The position numbers were made by a program, and so were the translations under genes. This document shows, piece by piece, positions 44,044 through 56,200 of a DNA stretch of 64,000 bases (within the stretch, counting starts at the first letter, position 1; the number at the start of each line of letters is the position of its first letter). Location of the stretch: contig NC_086378.1 in assembly GCF_036588685.1 (NCBI RefSeq), positions 73,859,127 to 73,923,126 of the forward strand, written 5' to 3'. Below the pieces are notes generated by a model. The model saw nothing but the letters and a program-made list of their open reading frames with translations, was not told where the DNA came from and did no database searches. This DNA is from Mytilus trossulus (taxonomy: Eukaryota > Mollusca > Bivalvia > Mytilida > Mytilidae).

Positions 44044-47000
44044 GTTAGTTATTGTTTATTTTTTTTCAAACAGATATAATTTACATTTTATAGGATACAT
44101 TTTGAAGAGAAAACAAAGCAGCTTATAATAAAAGTAAGTGAGTTAGCATCTATAAACATATCTATATTAATATATAATCATTGATAATATGTTATTTATA
44201 TCATTAATATCATAAAAGAATTGGCAACATATTAATTACGTTAAATGTATATTTTTGATAGAGCATCTAATCCTATATATATGTGTAACAGAATTTACAG
44301 TCAGCTATTTGTTTTCAAAATTTGTTACCACGTTATTAAAGACTAGTATTGTTGGCAAACGGGCGACAACTAGTTTTTTTGTTAGTTGCTTTTCGAGAAT
44401 TGTATACCAATACTGTTCATCTATCATTATTTGAAGATTAATAAAAAAAAAAATTGGGGCATTAACTGTCACATTCTAATTCACCAGTTTGACTAAAACT
44501 CTCATAATTGACGTTTAACATTTTATACAAAAACGTATATCTGAATCGTCTCGGGGGTTAGATAGAAGTCCACATGAATACGGATTCACATGAGGTCGAA
44601 TTTTTCACCTGCAAGTGAATAATGCATAAGCCAACTGTTTAAACTTATTTTGACAAATTTGGGCCACACTAATTGTTTATAACAAAATTGCATTTCAAAA
44701 ATAGAATCATTATTGTTATTATAACATTTGTTTGACCACTTGTACAATTACAAAAACTGCATAAAATAGAGGCGAAAGATACCAAAAGGGACGTTTAAAT
44801 TCATCAGTTAAAAATAAATCGACAACGCCATGATTAGTAAGGAAAAGACACAGTACACAATACACAACATATGAACATAAAGACTTAACATAATATAAGT
44901 AAGTGTTCAAAACCCAAACACACTTTTGACTGCATGGTTTTAATAACAAAACATGTGACATTGTAAGTGTGTGCTTTTAAATTGTTAAGTAGTATTCAAA
45001 CAATAGACTCGTTAATTCGTAAGGCCACAGAGTACTTAAAATAGTTTTTGTAAAACGTGGTTAATATATACCTTAACTGGGGATATGGGTTAGCAACCAA
45101 CATGTTAAGCATTGAAGATGTGGTTTTAAACCTGGGCTGTATGTAATGTTATGTCAACAGATAGAGTGAATTACTTGTGAATGGTGGAAAAAGAAATTAC
45201 TGAATGCTAAATTTGAAATGACAAAGATTGTTCATTTATTGATCATTGCTCATAATATGCTGTCGGTTGTTGCTGCTTATCATATTTGGTTTTAATCTAT
45301 TATTTTGTACATACATTATGTTGTCAGTTTTCTAGTTTTTATTGTTTTACATTTTTTTATTTCGGGCATAGCCGTTATTGTGTTTGCTCGTAGTTGAAGG
45401 CCGTACGATGATCATACCACATCTTTTTTATTTATATTCTGAGATTGATTTGTTTTTTATTAGATCTTTAGGAATATGAAGCACACTATCTGTTTCGGTT
45501 CCAAAATTTGACTTAAAAAGATCCTGCTTAAGGTAAATTCAGAAAAACGCTGCGGAAATATTAAAATAGTTAGCTAAAACAAACTTGGTTTCCCGTTGTA
45601 ACGGTTTTACACTAGTAATGTTTTGGGCCCTTTCTAGATTCCTGTTCGGTGTAAGCCAAGGCTACATTTTGAAGTCCGAAGTTTGACCAATAATATAAAT
45701 TTTGACTTGGATGAAGAGTTATATCATTGGTACTCACACCAAATCTTCTTACATCTATCGTTATTTTATTTATATTGATTTCAGGTATGAACATTGTTTT
45801 TGGGACGTCTTTCCTATTAGTTGGAGGATTTTTCCTATACGCTGATCTATATCAAAAGCCAAAATGGATGATGAAATACAAAGTACAGGCAGGCACAAAT
45901 ACACCGGTATGTAAAACCATACTATAAAAAATCACATAATCCAAACGCAAATACATATTATCCGAAGTAATATGAATTACATTCAAAACCTTTTTCTAAT
46001 TTCAAGCTGTAGCTCTTATATACGCGGAATAAAGTATTTTTTTTTATAGAGATATGAAATATAATAATTTCTACAGTTCAAGTGATATATCGTTATTGCC
46101 TGCATGACTCTACATCCCTTCGCATATCACATCGGGGTAGCAATATGTTCATCATCAATTGATGGTAATAAATAACTATTATACAGAATCATCATCGACG
46201 CCATCATGGTTGACTGTTTATATTACAACTATGTTCGCCATAGTATAGAAGGAGTATGGGTAGCTTACAAATAACGTTAAGATATAAATTAATAATCCCG
46301 TGAGTAGCTTTATTACAAAAAGGCCTTTGAATATGATTAATCCCCGACTTCAAATAACGTTCACATGTTACAACATTAAAGTTACTTTTAATTGGTTTAT
46401 TCCTTAACTCAATATGACGTGCACCTGTTTTTGTCTCGTGTTGATTATTGTTTGTTTATTTATTTTGAATTCCAGGTCAGCAAGGAAAAGTTGAAGAAAC
46501 TTATTAACGTGTTGAACACTAATTACATAGTCATCGGTTTACCATTCAGCATAGTGCATTACTATTTGCAACGTTGGAGAGGATGTGACGTAACGTTGAC
46601 ATTGCCATTTTTATCAACGCTCATTACACATATTGCCTTATGTGTACTGATTGAAGAAGTAGGGTTCTACTATACACACAGGTTTGATTAACTTTTATAT
46701 TGGCAAAAAAACTTTAACGACTACGTATTATTACCGAATACAATGTTAGTTGCTGAAGAATTTAACATTTATTTCCACAAAGATAAAACAAAACACATTG
46801 ATTTGAACAAATGATTATACGAGATGCATAATATGAGCATTAATAAAGCAGTTCAAACATGTTGATGCCTTAAAATATAACAAAAAAGACGTATATACAT
46901 ATATATTAATGAAAAGAACCACGCATACATACACGAAAAACCAAACAAACACAAATATAACAAAACGATTTATATTTTTTTGGGGTTAAAAACTTGCGTA

Positions 47001-48031
47001 AACGAACTCATGACAGTTGACAGGCTTATGACGCGCGTTATGTCTACAATCATTGACGCTTCTATTCTTGTCAATTATGTTTTGGCGTGAACCACTTAAC
47101 ATTTATGCAATCAGTCAATTTATTTTTTACCATTTTAGGTTACTTCACACGCCTTTGCTGTACAAAAACATACACAAACTTCATCATGAGTGGACATCAC
47201 CAATCGGAATAGAGGCAGTGTACGCACACACGTTTGAGTATATATTCTCCAACCTATTACCAGTGGCGGCCGGGCCTTTCCTATGTGGTAGTAACCTGGT
47301 AACTACATGGACATGGTACATTTTAGCCACTGCTGTCACTATAATACATCATAGTGGTTATCATCTACCGTGTTTACCCTCTCCTGAATTTCATGACTTC
47401 CATCATCTTAAGTAAGTTATAATCATACCCGTCTGATAAAGTATTAACATATGGACTTGTATACTTAAAAAAATATTGTGCACTTACTACATTTTTGTAC
47501 CAACTGGTTTTTTTTTATAAATGAGAGGCGAATGATACCACGGGACATTCAAACTCATATGTCGTCAAACAGACAACACTAAGGCTAAAAAAGCCCAATA
47601 GACAAATATGTGTCATAATACACAAAACACGAATCACACCAAAAGTGGAAAGTGATTTCAGGTGTTGCGAAATGGTACGTAGATCCTGCTCTCAATGTGG
47701 CACCCGTCATGTTGCTCGTGTTATTTCAAAACCTCCAGTTTAAACGATTGGTATAAAAACAATACTAAAGTATTAGATTAGATGCTGCTCTCAATGTGGC
47801 ACCCGTCATGTTGCTCGTGTTATTTCAAAACCTCCAGTTTAAACGATTGGTATAAAAACAATAAAGTATTAGATTAGATGTATGTGTTTTTTCAGATTTA
47901 TCGGAAACTACGGTGTAATAGGACTATGTGACTGGATACACAGTACAGACAGAATGTTTAGGAAAAGTAAGCAGTCAAAACGGCATAAAGTTATCTACTC
48001 CTCAAACGAAATGACACGCATGAATGGTTAA
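44013..48031 (+). CDS. FAXDC2: FAXDC2-like fatty acid hydroxylase superfamily protein (5 exons, 255 aa)
   Basis: Integral membrane di-iron oxygenase of the sterol desaturase/fatty acid hydroxylase superfamily, expected in the endoplasmic reticulum. Exons are 44013-44043, 45785-45906, 46476-46681, 47139-47411 and 47896-48031, with phases 1,0,2,2 all consistent and GT/AG at every junction. Iron-binding histidine boxes are intact: HRLLH (119-123), HKLHH (132-136), HHSGYH (190-195) and HDFHH (205-209). Each of the first three boxes lies in a hydrophobic or family-typical context (IEEVGFYYTHRLLH, HHEWTSPIG, GYHLP, HHLKF). About five hydrophobic segments are visible (near 14-32, 68-82, 95-117, 155-172, 176-192). 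It is shorter at the N-terminus than the roughly 330-residue vertebrate FAXDC2, so a further 5' exon is possible, although the ATG exon joins in phase. The substrate is not deducible: family members act on sterols, sphingolipids or alkylglycerols. Confidence 0.93.
44044..45784 (+). other. FAXDC2-like intron 1
   Basis: It contains a family B repeat (44755-44940) and a fragment of the 340-756 repeat at 45355-45430 (GTTGAAGGCCGTACGATGAT). Confidence 0.8.
45785..45906 (+). CDS. FAXDC2: FAXDC2-like exon 2 (first membrane segment)
   Basis: The acceptor is TTGATTTCAG and the donor ACACCG|GTATGT. It encodes residues 12-51, a hydrophobic segment (GTSFLLVGGFFLYADLY) followed by a basic stretch ending NTP. 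It ends in phase 0. Confidence 0.9.
45907..46475 (+). other. FAXDC2-like intron 2
   Basis: Anonymous AT-rich sequence between GTATGT and GAATTCCAG. Confidence 0.85.
46476..46681 (+). CDS. FAXDC2: FAXDC2-like exon 3
   Basis: The acceptor is GAATTCCAG and the donor CACAG|GTTTGA. It encodes residues 52-119 plus two bases of Arg120, covering two membrane segments and the start of the first histidine box (EEVGFYYTH). It ends in phase 2. Confidence 0.93.
46682..47138 (+). other. FAXDC2-like intron 3
   Basis: Anonymous sequence. Near 47020-47060 a decayed fragment (TTATGACGCGCGTTATGTCT ... TCATTGACGCTTC) recalls the reverse complement of the hammerhead repeat. Confidence 0.8.
47139..47411 (+). CDS. 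FAXDC2: FAXDC2-like exon 4 (catalytic histidine boxes)
   Basis: The acceptor is CCATTTTAG and the donor CTTAA|GTAAGT. It carries the rest of HRLLH plus HKLHH, HHSGYH and HDFHH, so nearly the whole di-iron site lies in this exon. It ends in phase 2. Confidence 0.95.
47412..47895 (+). other. FAXDC2-like intron 4 with family B repeat and tandem duplication
   Basis: A family B copy occupies about 47515-47720. Its 3' end is duplicated in tandem: a 99 bp unit (47682-47780) is followed at once by a 95-bp second copy (47781-47875) lacking only CTAA, up to 20 bases before the exon 5 acceptor. Confidence 0.85.
47896..48031 (+). CDS. FAXDC2: FAXDC2-like exon 5 (C-terminus, stop)
   Basis: The acceptor is TTTTTTCAG. 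It begins FIGNYGVIGLCDWIHSTDRM, the family's conserved (K)FxxNYGxxGxxDxxHxTD block right after HDFHH-L-K. A basic tail follows and TAA ends at 48031. No clear AATAAA signal was seen in the next 500 bases. Confidence 0.93.
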
Positions 48032-49470
48032 ATAATTAATTAGCATGAAATGACATTCTACATATTACACTATAAATTCCAAGTTTATAATCCAATTGTT
48101 AGTGTTACCAATAATGAGTTCAAAGATTTAAGTTCATTGAACAAATACCATACATTCAAACATATATTCTTCATTGGTAATGATATGTTATTATTATTTC
48201 TCAGAAAATCATAAAAAGATTTTCTTTGAGTTTCTCTGTATATATCTATATACTTATTAATGCAGAAAATCAAAACTCGAAAATGTTTTTATTTCGAATT
48301 TATCTTGAATTTATCTTGAAATTGTCAATGTGATGTAATACATAGAAATACTTGTAGAAGAATCATTAGGTTTTGTGGGAGTTCAGAATTGTAAACAAAG
48401 TCAACATAATGTGCTATTTTACATTCTAATGAAATTGAATGAGCGTGATATCAAATCGGTAATCAATTTCGTCATTTGATTGTCAAATATATATAAAATA
48501 CTCATGTCATTTCACATAAACGGAAACAAACTCTATAAGATGTTAAAAATTGTAAATGTAAGATGAAACATTGTTTTGTATGATGCTTCAAACTTATGTG
48601 TTAAATTTTAGGTTAAATATAAATTTTGATCAAAATGTCTATTTCATCATCGTATGAAATAAGAATCACAATATATTTCAGCAGTAAATCGTTAGTAAAT
48701 TAATATAGTTTTAAATCACTATTATTCCATTCTTCTATTTTAATTTCAATCATTTCTTTTCATATATCATATGGTTAGAAAGTATTTAATTCAAAAGCGT
48801 TTACCATGTCGATGTACACACATTACTCATTACACGTGTTTTTATTCCCCCTTTTAAAATGTGTTCATATGACGTCACTGAACTAAAAAACAAGTTCCGT
48901 TGGTAATGAACACCAAAGCCTTTACATATTTGCAGAATCGTAAACGATGCATACCTTCCTTTTTTTGGAAAAGGGGGAGGGGGTAGGTAACATTAGGGCA
49001 AGATTTTATTTTGTGGACACGTTTTGTCAAAATGGACATATTTGGGAGATTTAATGTACTTAGTAAAATATTGACATATTTGGAAGGGTCACATGTTTAT
49101 AATTTTCCAAAAATATGTGTTTGTCTTCCTGACTTGTAATTTTTATATTCTTCCTACTCTGTCAATATTTGTATTTGATTTGTTATACTCATATGTTTTG
49201 TTTATTGCTAAAAGTTATTTGTTTCATTGCGCCTGTATAATAGTTTTTGTTATTTGTTTAAGAACAAAGATATAGCCAATATTTTAAGTTCTTCGTTTCT
49301 TACAATTACAAATGCATAGATGTAGTATGATTGCCAATGAGACATGTAAGTCTACAGCTATCCACAAGAGTACATAAGATGGATCAAAGTGAATCACGTC
49401 ACATAAAGTCTTAAAAAATAGGACAAAACAATAAAGCTAATTAATACAAACAGACATTTTACCTTAGTCG
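48032..49470. other. intergenic, nothing recognised
   Basis: 3' flank of the FAXDC2-like gene. A short G-rich patch lies near 48968-48985 and a fragment of a common mussel repeat near 49310-49345 (TATGATTGCCAATGAGACA). Otherwise anonymous. Confidence 0.5.
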
Positions 49471-49474
49471 ATTT

Positions 49475-49905
49475 TGTTCTTATCCCGGGCATAAAAACAA
49501 TGCCGTATTTGGCAAAACCTTTTCAACTTTTGATCTTCAGTGCTGTACAACTTTGTACTTTTTTCACTTTCGATCTTTTATATCTGGGCGTTATGTATTC
49601 GGGTTTAGTTTTCTGTAATTAGTTAATACTTCAGTTTCATTATGTATATCTCTTTCATATTCATTTGATAAAATTTACTGTTTGCAATAGCATGAATTGT
49701 TCTATATAATCAGAATGTTCTTATCCCGGGCATACAAACAATGCCGTATTTGGCAAAACCTTTTCAACTTTTGATCTTCAGTGCTGTACAACTTTGTACT
49801 TTTTTCACTTTCGATCTTTTATATCTGGGAATCACTGGTAAGTCTTGTGTGGACAAGACGCGTTTTTGGCGTATTGAATTTTAAACTTGATGCCTTTTGT
49901 TATCT
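49475..49905 (+). repeat. duplicated hammerhead-repeat body plus decayed ribozyme
   Basis: A ~113 bp block (GTTCTTATCCCGGGCATA, TGCCGTATTTGGCAAAACC ... CTTTTATATCTGGG) occurs at about 49478-49590 and again, nearly identical, at about 49718-49828. The second copy runs into a decayed hammerhead (ATCACTGGTAAGTCTTGTGT, GGACAAGACGCG). Confidence 0.75.
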
Positions 49906-50415
49906 ATTAATCATGCTTTTCTTTGTCTAATATGTTCTCCTTTTTATTTGTATTGTAGTCCTGTAATATTATGTTGTCATTTCAATGTTATATTTAACTT
50001 TGCCATTTAAGTGCGAGGTTTGGCATGCCATAAAACCAGGTTCAACCCACCACTTTTATTCCCCTTTAAAAGTGTCCTGTACCAAGATGGCCATTGTTAT
50101 AATATTGTTCGTTTCAGTGTGTGTTGCATTTTAACGTTGAGTCGTTTGTGTTTTCTCTTTTTTTTGAGATATTGAGATAAGACGTGGCACGGTACTTGTC
50201 TATCCCAAATTCATGTATTTGGTTTTAATGTTATATTTGTTATTCTCGTGGTGTTTTGTCTGTTGCTTAATCCGTTTCTGTGTGTGTTGGGTTTCGGTGT
50301 TGTGTCGTAGTTATCCTCTTATATTTAATGCGTTTCCCTCGGTTTTAGTTTGTTACCCCGATTTTGTTTTTTGTCCATGGATTTATGAGTTTTGAACAGC
50401 GGTATACTACTGTTG
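49906..50415 (+). repeat. mussel interspersed repeat (long copy)
   Basis: GGTTTGGCATGCCATAAAAC, GTGTCCTGTACCAAGATGG, CGGTTTTAGTTTGTTACCCC, CATGGATTTATGAGTTTTGA and GAACAGCGGTATACTACTG form a recurring mussel repeat. Fragments lie at 11405-11530 (antisense), 17345-17400, 19735-19770, 28000-28260 and 30970-31060 (antisense). Class unknown. Confidence 0.65.
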
Positions 50416-50419
50416 CCTT

Positions 50420-50580
50420 TATTTGGCTCAACTTTTTGGAATTTTGTATCTTCAATGCGCTTCAACTTTTCATTTGTTTGACTATATTACTTTTTTGATA
50501 TGAGCGTCACTTATGAGTCTAATGTAGACGAAACACGCGTCTGGCGTACTAAATAATAATCCTGGTAACTTTGATAACTA
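50420..50580 (+). repeat. hammerhead repeat copy with core mutation
   Basis: Body (GGAATTTTGTATCTTCAATG), then at 50504 GCGTCA, CTTATGA, GTCT-AATGT-AGAC, GAAA, CACGCGTC, TGGCGT, and the tail TAATCCTGGTAACTTTGATA. The only core defect is G-to-T in CTGATGA, at a position essential in hammerheads. Confidence 0.75.
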
Positions 50581-50820
50581 TTTCAAAAGAAGCATAAGAT
50601 ACCATAGGGACATTCAAAATCTTAAGTCAATAATAAACTCACAAAGAAAATGCTAAAATATAAGAGCCTACGGTGCACACAACAGTACACCACCAATCAT
50701 TAAAAAGCTAAAGACTGAGCAATAATAACCTCACAAAAAACCTGGGGTAATCTCAGATGCACCAAAAAAAGAAAACGATACTGCTTCTAATGCGACACTC
50801 GACGTGTTGCTCATTCGTGA
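50580..50820 (+). repeat. mussel interspersed repeat, family B
   Basis: GATACCATAGGGACATTCAA, AATAATAACCTCACAAAAAACC and ATGCGACACTCGACGTGTTG match the family B chain, joined directly to the hammerhead repeat before it. Confidence 0.6.
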
Positions 50821-50829
50821 AATACCATT

Positions 50830-53049
50830 TAAATTTGGTTGCTGAAAAAGATTTTAATCAATCATAGATAAATATTATTTGAAAGTGTGTATAAACTTTG
50901 CAAAAATATTTTGCCAGAATGTACTTATCGTCGCATTACAAAGGTAGTTTATATTATGTATTTTGTCATCGATCTAACTTAAAACTTCTGGTTTAGTAAA
51001 AGGTCCAACTGCTCGTGATTTGATCCTGACGCTTTAATTATCTTATGAGCAAGAACTTTCCGGATTATTTATTGATGTTTTGTTTTATTGATGTTTATCA
51101 ACTATCTTTTAAATGTTGAATTATTGAAACACTTTTTTTCTACCCAAGGCAAAACGTACCTGAGTAGTATTTGGCACATTGTTTATGTATTTTCGATTTC
51201 CAAGACTCTTAAGCTGCATTCTATTTCTTTTTTCTGTATTTATGTCGAAATCCTTTAAAACTTTTTAAGCTGTATGTTTTTTCTTATTGTTGAATTCCAC
51301 ACGTTGACCTTTAATTGCTTATATCTACATGTTTTGATCTGTGGCAGATAGTTGTCCCAGAGGCAAGCATACGGAATCTTCTTTCTTTTAAAATGTTAAA
51401 TCGATGTCTTAGATTGTTTGTTATTGAGTTTTTGTGAGTTATCTTCAGTTGAACTGATTTGAATTAGAACTCTCAATGTTTTGCTACGGGGTCTATTTTT
51501 GTAGCTGACGACATTTGTAGAGCGAATGTTGATCAAGATTTGAAAGAGTTGTTTATTTATTTGTTTCAGTCTGTTTTTTAGTTTTGTTTTCAAGGTTTCT
51601 TGTGGATATTTCTCACTGTAAACCAAGTTGATTCGTTATTAAAGGTACCAGGCTAATGATTGGAATACGATAATATCTTCCAAACAGTATAGTGGACCTA
51701 TCCCTCCTGAAAGAATCCTAGATTATCAACAGTGTATTTAATGTGTGTGTATGTGGCATTTATAATTACACCTAGTTAATATATATGTCTTTTTTCTTTC
51801 TTTTGACACGTAGTATGTGACCATTATTGGGGATATTTTGTATGTAAAGCAATGTTCAATCTGTTTACTAGTATATCTCGCATTACTATTTCACTAATTA
51901 AACACTATTTTGGTAGCTTGCAAAAAGATTTATTTTCATGAGCATCATTTAAAATTTGACAACACATTTCGAAAAAAAACTTCCAAATCTGCACCGTTTT
52001 TCATTCGTTGAATTAAAGTGCATTATTTTTAAAGGTATACATACATTACAAGCAAGCACAATTCAAAATCCAATTTAAAGTCTAACAACATAGTACAACA
52101 CGTTCTGTAATGATATTATAAATAAATGTACTTTTAAATATCAATTTGTAAATGTAGAGTTATCTCTCTTGGGTCGCTGTTGATACATAAACAGCAACAT
52201 AATTTTGTCTTTCTTTGCATTTTAAGTAAAAATATCAATTAAGAATAGAACATATATCAATTTACCATGAGAATAAAATTTTCAATTAAAAAATGCAGTT
52301 ACATATAAGAACAACAAAAGTAAAAATTAGCTTTTCAATTAATGTACGTCCTACAAATCAGATGGATGATTGAAATTTCTCGAAAAATATGTAGCCATAA
52401 AAAACACCAATTAGTAATATGTCAAAACCAAACTAATAAATCTACAGATACCAATTTTGATTATAAAAAAATCTAAAAAAAAAAAATCAAGGTAATGTTG
52501 TTTACTTATACACAGTGTCAAGTTCCCATCATTCAAAACGTGTGATGATTTAATGAATCCAATGATTCAATAAGCAAGGACCAGCCTCTTTGTTCTCTTA
52601 ATGTCATTATGATTATTGTTATAAACATAAAAAGATACACGAATATAGTATGCATTATGCAGATGATTAAAAATTTATCGTCCCAATCAATCTTTAAAGC
52701 AATTCTGATATGCATGCCTCAATACCTGGCTTTTTCTTTTTAGTTGGATTTAACACGCCAATGTTTATTGAAAAAATATATTATCAATATAAAGAATCTA
52801 ATAAAAGTTTAATTAAAGCATTGTTTTTAATCTGGTCAGATTGATATATAACCATAAAAAAATTATACTTCATTCTATAACTATATTGTATTTTAAGTAT
52901 AGTATTTCTTTTCATTTCTTCTTTTGATCAACATGAGTTTCAAATCGTAACATTCATCTTGCCAGCCTGAACAATTTGACAATAATAAAAATATTTTTAA
53001 ACATAAAAGAAAGAACAATAAGCAAACATATTAAACAAAAATAATATCT
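50830..53049. other. intergenic between convergent genes
   Basis: A decayed fragment of the 340-756 repeat at about 51230-51385; otherwise anonymous. The complement of AATAAA near 52765 may serve the EF-hand gene. Confidence 0.5.
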
Positions 53050-53214
53050 TTATCCTGACTCTTCATTGAGATCCGGTTCGTCAGAGGTTGGGTTCCGGTT
53101 ATATGACATCAAAACCATTGCCAATTCTTTTTTGTTGATCTTACCATCGTGATTTAAATCACATTTTTCCAGCAGTATCTCTTTGCATTCAAGTAGATCC
53201 TCTTCGTCATAATC
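53050..53214 (-). CDS. SCGN: secretagogin-like last exon (EF6, stop)
   Basis: The acceptor is TTCATTTGTTAG. It encodes 54 residues from DYDEEDLLECKEILL to an acidic tail (SDEPDLNEESG) and stops at 53052-53050. The EF loop DLNHDGKINKKE has acidic or amide residues at positions 1, 3, 5 and 12 and Gly at 6, so it should bind calcium. Confidence 0.9.
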   Translation of the reverse strand, partial: DYDEEDLLECKEILLEKCDLNHDGKINKKELAMVLMSYNRNPTSDEPDLNEESG

Positions 53215-56200
53215 CTAACAAATGAAGAAAGCAAAGATAGTTTAATTTCATATATTTTATTATGTACATAGTACACACATTTAGAAATGATTTTGAGAAT
53301 ATACTCGGGACTGAGTTCTATAATAAAATTCTGTTTGCATCAATTTCGAACAATTATTTTCATCAAAACATTGATAAACTGAGTTATATAGCTTTTGATT
53401 CGCACAGTTAAAATTCGCTTGTCTTGCTCTACGTTTCATTTTATTGGCATTCATTATGTTTCAAGCTTACCTTATGAAGATTTCAAATATATCAGCGTTA
53501 ATATACATGTCAATTTATCATAGCTCATTATAAATAAGATTAATTCCACTTTTATACATCTACTACAGGTTTATAAATAATTAAAGGACAACACTATTGT
53601 TGAATGAAATTATGTTCATGTGCTTCTATCGACGCTACATCGTTTGCAATGGAACATAGTCATTTTATCTATTTGCCTTTTTTTGCATACAAAAGTATCA
53701 GATTGCATTTTAAGCTAAAACTAGTGAAGTAAAAACTGAATCAAAAATTTAGAAATCCATAGTTCCCAATCCTTCTTTCTTTAGTCATAAAAACCAAGTT
53801 GGTGTATGAACAGGTTGCATCAAGTCAACTAAATTAGGTAGGTCGTAGCTTTAAGGAAGAAAAAGCTGTCACCATGAATCTAATTACAAATAAATTAATA
53901 CCATACCTTTGGATTCTGTATAAAATAATCATTTGCAATTATGAAAATATGAACACTTGTGTACCCGTTATATATACTAGTATAACAAATCTAAATTCAT
54001 CTGTAGATTACTCTCAATAATTATGAGTTATATTACAAATTTTCGCATTTTATCACTATGAAATAATATTCGGTCTTAAGATGTACTGTCTGATAAATTC
54101 TCCGACAATATGGATATGCTCATTAGACATTTATGGTCTGACTATAGATTTCATAATTGATAATCGGTGTTGTGATACTACTGTTTTATTGATAGTTATC
54201 GTTAACTCTTTCGGAAATTGTAAATATTTTATTTTAATGAAAGATGGGTTATAAAAAGTTTTAATTAGCAACTTATATATGTTGAATCTCTTTGCGGTAT
54301 GTACACCACCGTTATTTCAGAATTTAATATAAGCAACAAAAAAAACCAAGGGAACAAATAATATCCAGAAGTCAAAGCAAATGCCCAAAAAGAAAAACAA
54401 AGAATAATAACCAGTCAACACATTTCAGATAACTTCAGATAATCTATAGGAACGCAAGCATATGAAGAACGGTGACACATGTGCTTCGAGGAGGTGAGCA
54501 GATTTATACAACTAGTTGAATGTAGTCCGTTTCAGTTTGCCAAATTAACGTTTGAAATTGTGGCTACGAAACTGAAACATATTCTTGGTCAATCATAGTA
54601 TGATAGCGTCCGAAAATTTTCGAAGAGATAATCTTAGCTTTCAAAATGAAACCCTGGTGCAATAGCTTTTTTTAAAGAGGATCTAATATATACTTTATCA
54701 GCTTTAATGGCATGTACAATTTCTACCATAATACGACCTTTTTCATATGTATATTTATTGATAACGGTCCTTTCAACTTTATGCCAGCTGAATTCACGTA
54801 TCATGTGTAAGCATTTCAAATTTCATGGTACGGCAATATCTTATCACCAAATATTATTTTTAAAGTATGAAAAGCGTACTTATGTGTAAAAACAAAGCTT
54901 GATATATAAGCAAAAACATTCACATTGATACAAAATATGTGGTGTTCAAGTTCCTTTCAAAAGACAAATAATCGTATATAAAATGTGGGAGGACAATAAC
55001 CAAAAAAGACATTAAAAGAACAGCAAATCAAGCAAGGTCAAATTGTTAACCATGTCACGTGTATGAAGTTGAAGATATTGTTGCTAAGAAAAAACTTTAA
55101 TTTTTTTAAATTTAGTTTTATTTTGAGTCCAGCTTATCGACCTCACCTAGCATAATTTGTGGTTTTTGACATGAACATATTTTAAGTGTTTATTTCACAT
55201 GTTCTCTCTTACAGTTTTGTTCTTTACATATTGTTTTAGTTTACAACAGATATAATGTTTTGTACAAAACAATACCTACTTCTTCTACTAATTCCATAAG
55301 ATCTTTCAGGAACCCACACAGTTCTTCGTCTTCAATGTTACCATTATTATCCTGCAGAACATCATTTGATATAAAGTTTAGATCAAAGATGTAATATCAA
55401 TGCACAAAATAAAATAATAAAAATACCGGACTTCGAGGACAATTCTAAATGGAAAAATCCTCTAGGTAAATTGGAAAATCAAAAGGTCAGACTTATCAAA
55501 CAAATGGATAACAACTGTCATATTCCTGTCAAATAAGAAAACAAAAATGTTTTTGTTTTCTAATATACAACGAATATACAATTAGAGTCAGTAATTGCTT
55601 AGATCTTCAGCTTGATAATTGTATCTTTGTTTCAATAAAACTTGATACATTGTAGATACATATAACAATAATACAAAACGTTCTGCTAATATCACAAATA
55701 TATCAGTTGGAATACTATGAGATGTCAATTTACAAATGCCATGGAGCAGAGGCCTAAGACAAAAACAAAATCAAAACAGACATACTTACTTAGCTAACAG
55801 GCATTTTCTTTTAGCAAACTCTCAACTTTTCTGTCTTATTTACAAAACATGTTTACAGCATCTTATTGATTAAGGACATTTAAAAACAACTTATGTTTCG
55901 ACGTATAAAACTCACTGTAATAAAACCTATTGTAAATTACGGATGCCATATGTGGTGAGGGATCTGCTTGTCCTTCCGGGTTACTGGAGATCAGCCCTAG
56001 TTTTTAACGGGTTCGTGTTCCTCAGTCTTTAGTTTTCTATGTTGTGTTTTGTGTACTGTCTATTTTGACGTTTCCTTTTTTAGCCACGGATATGAGAAAT
56101 ATATAGAATAAATACATTTATTTACGGAATAACAGTACAGTAGTTGAAGAGTTGCCACCGTCAATTGTAGATTTGTCGGTCGCAAATGCAGTTTTACTGA

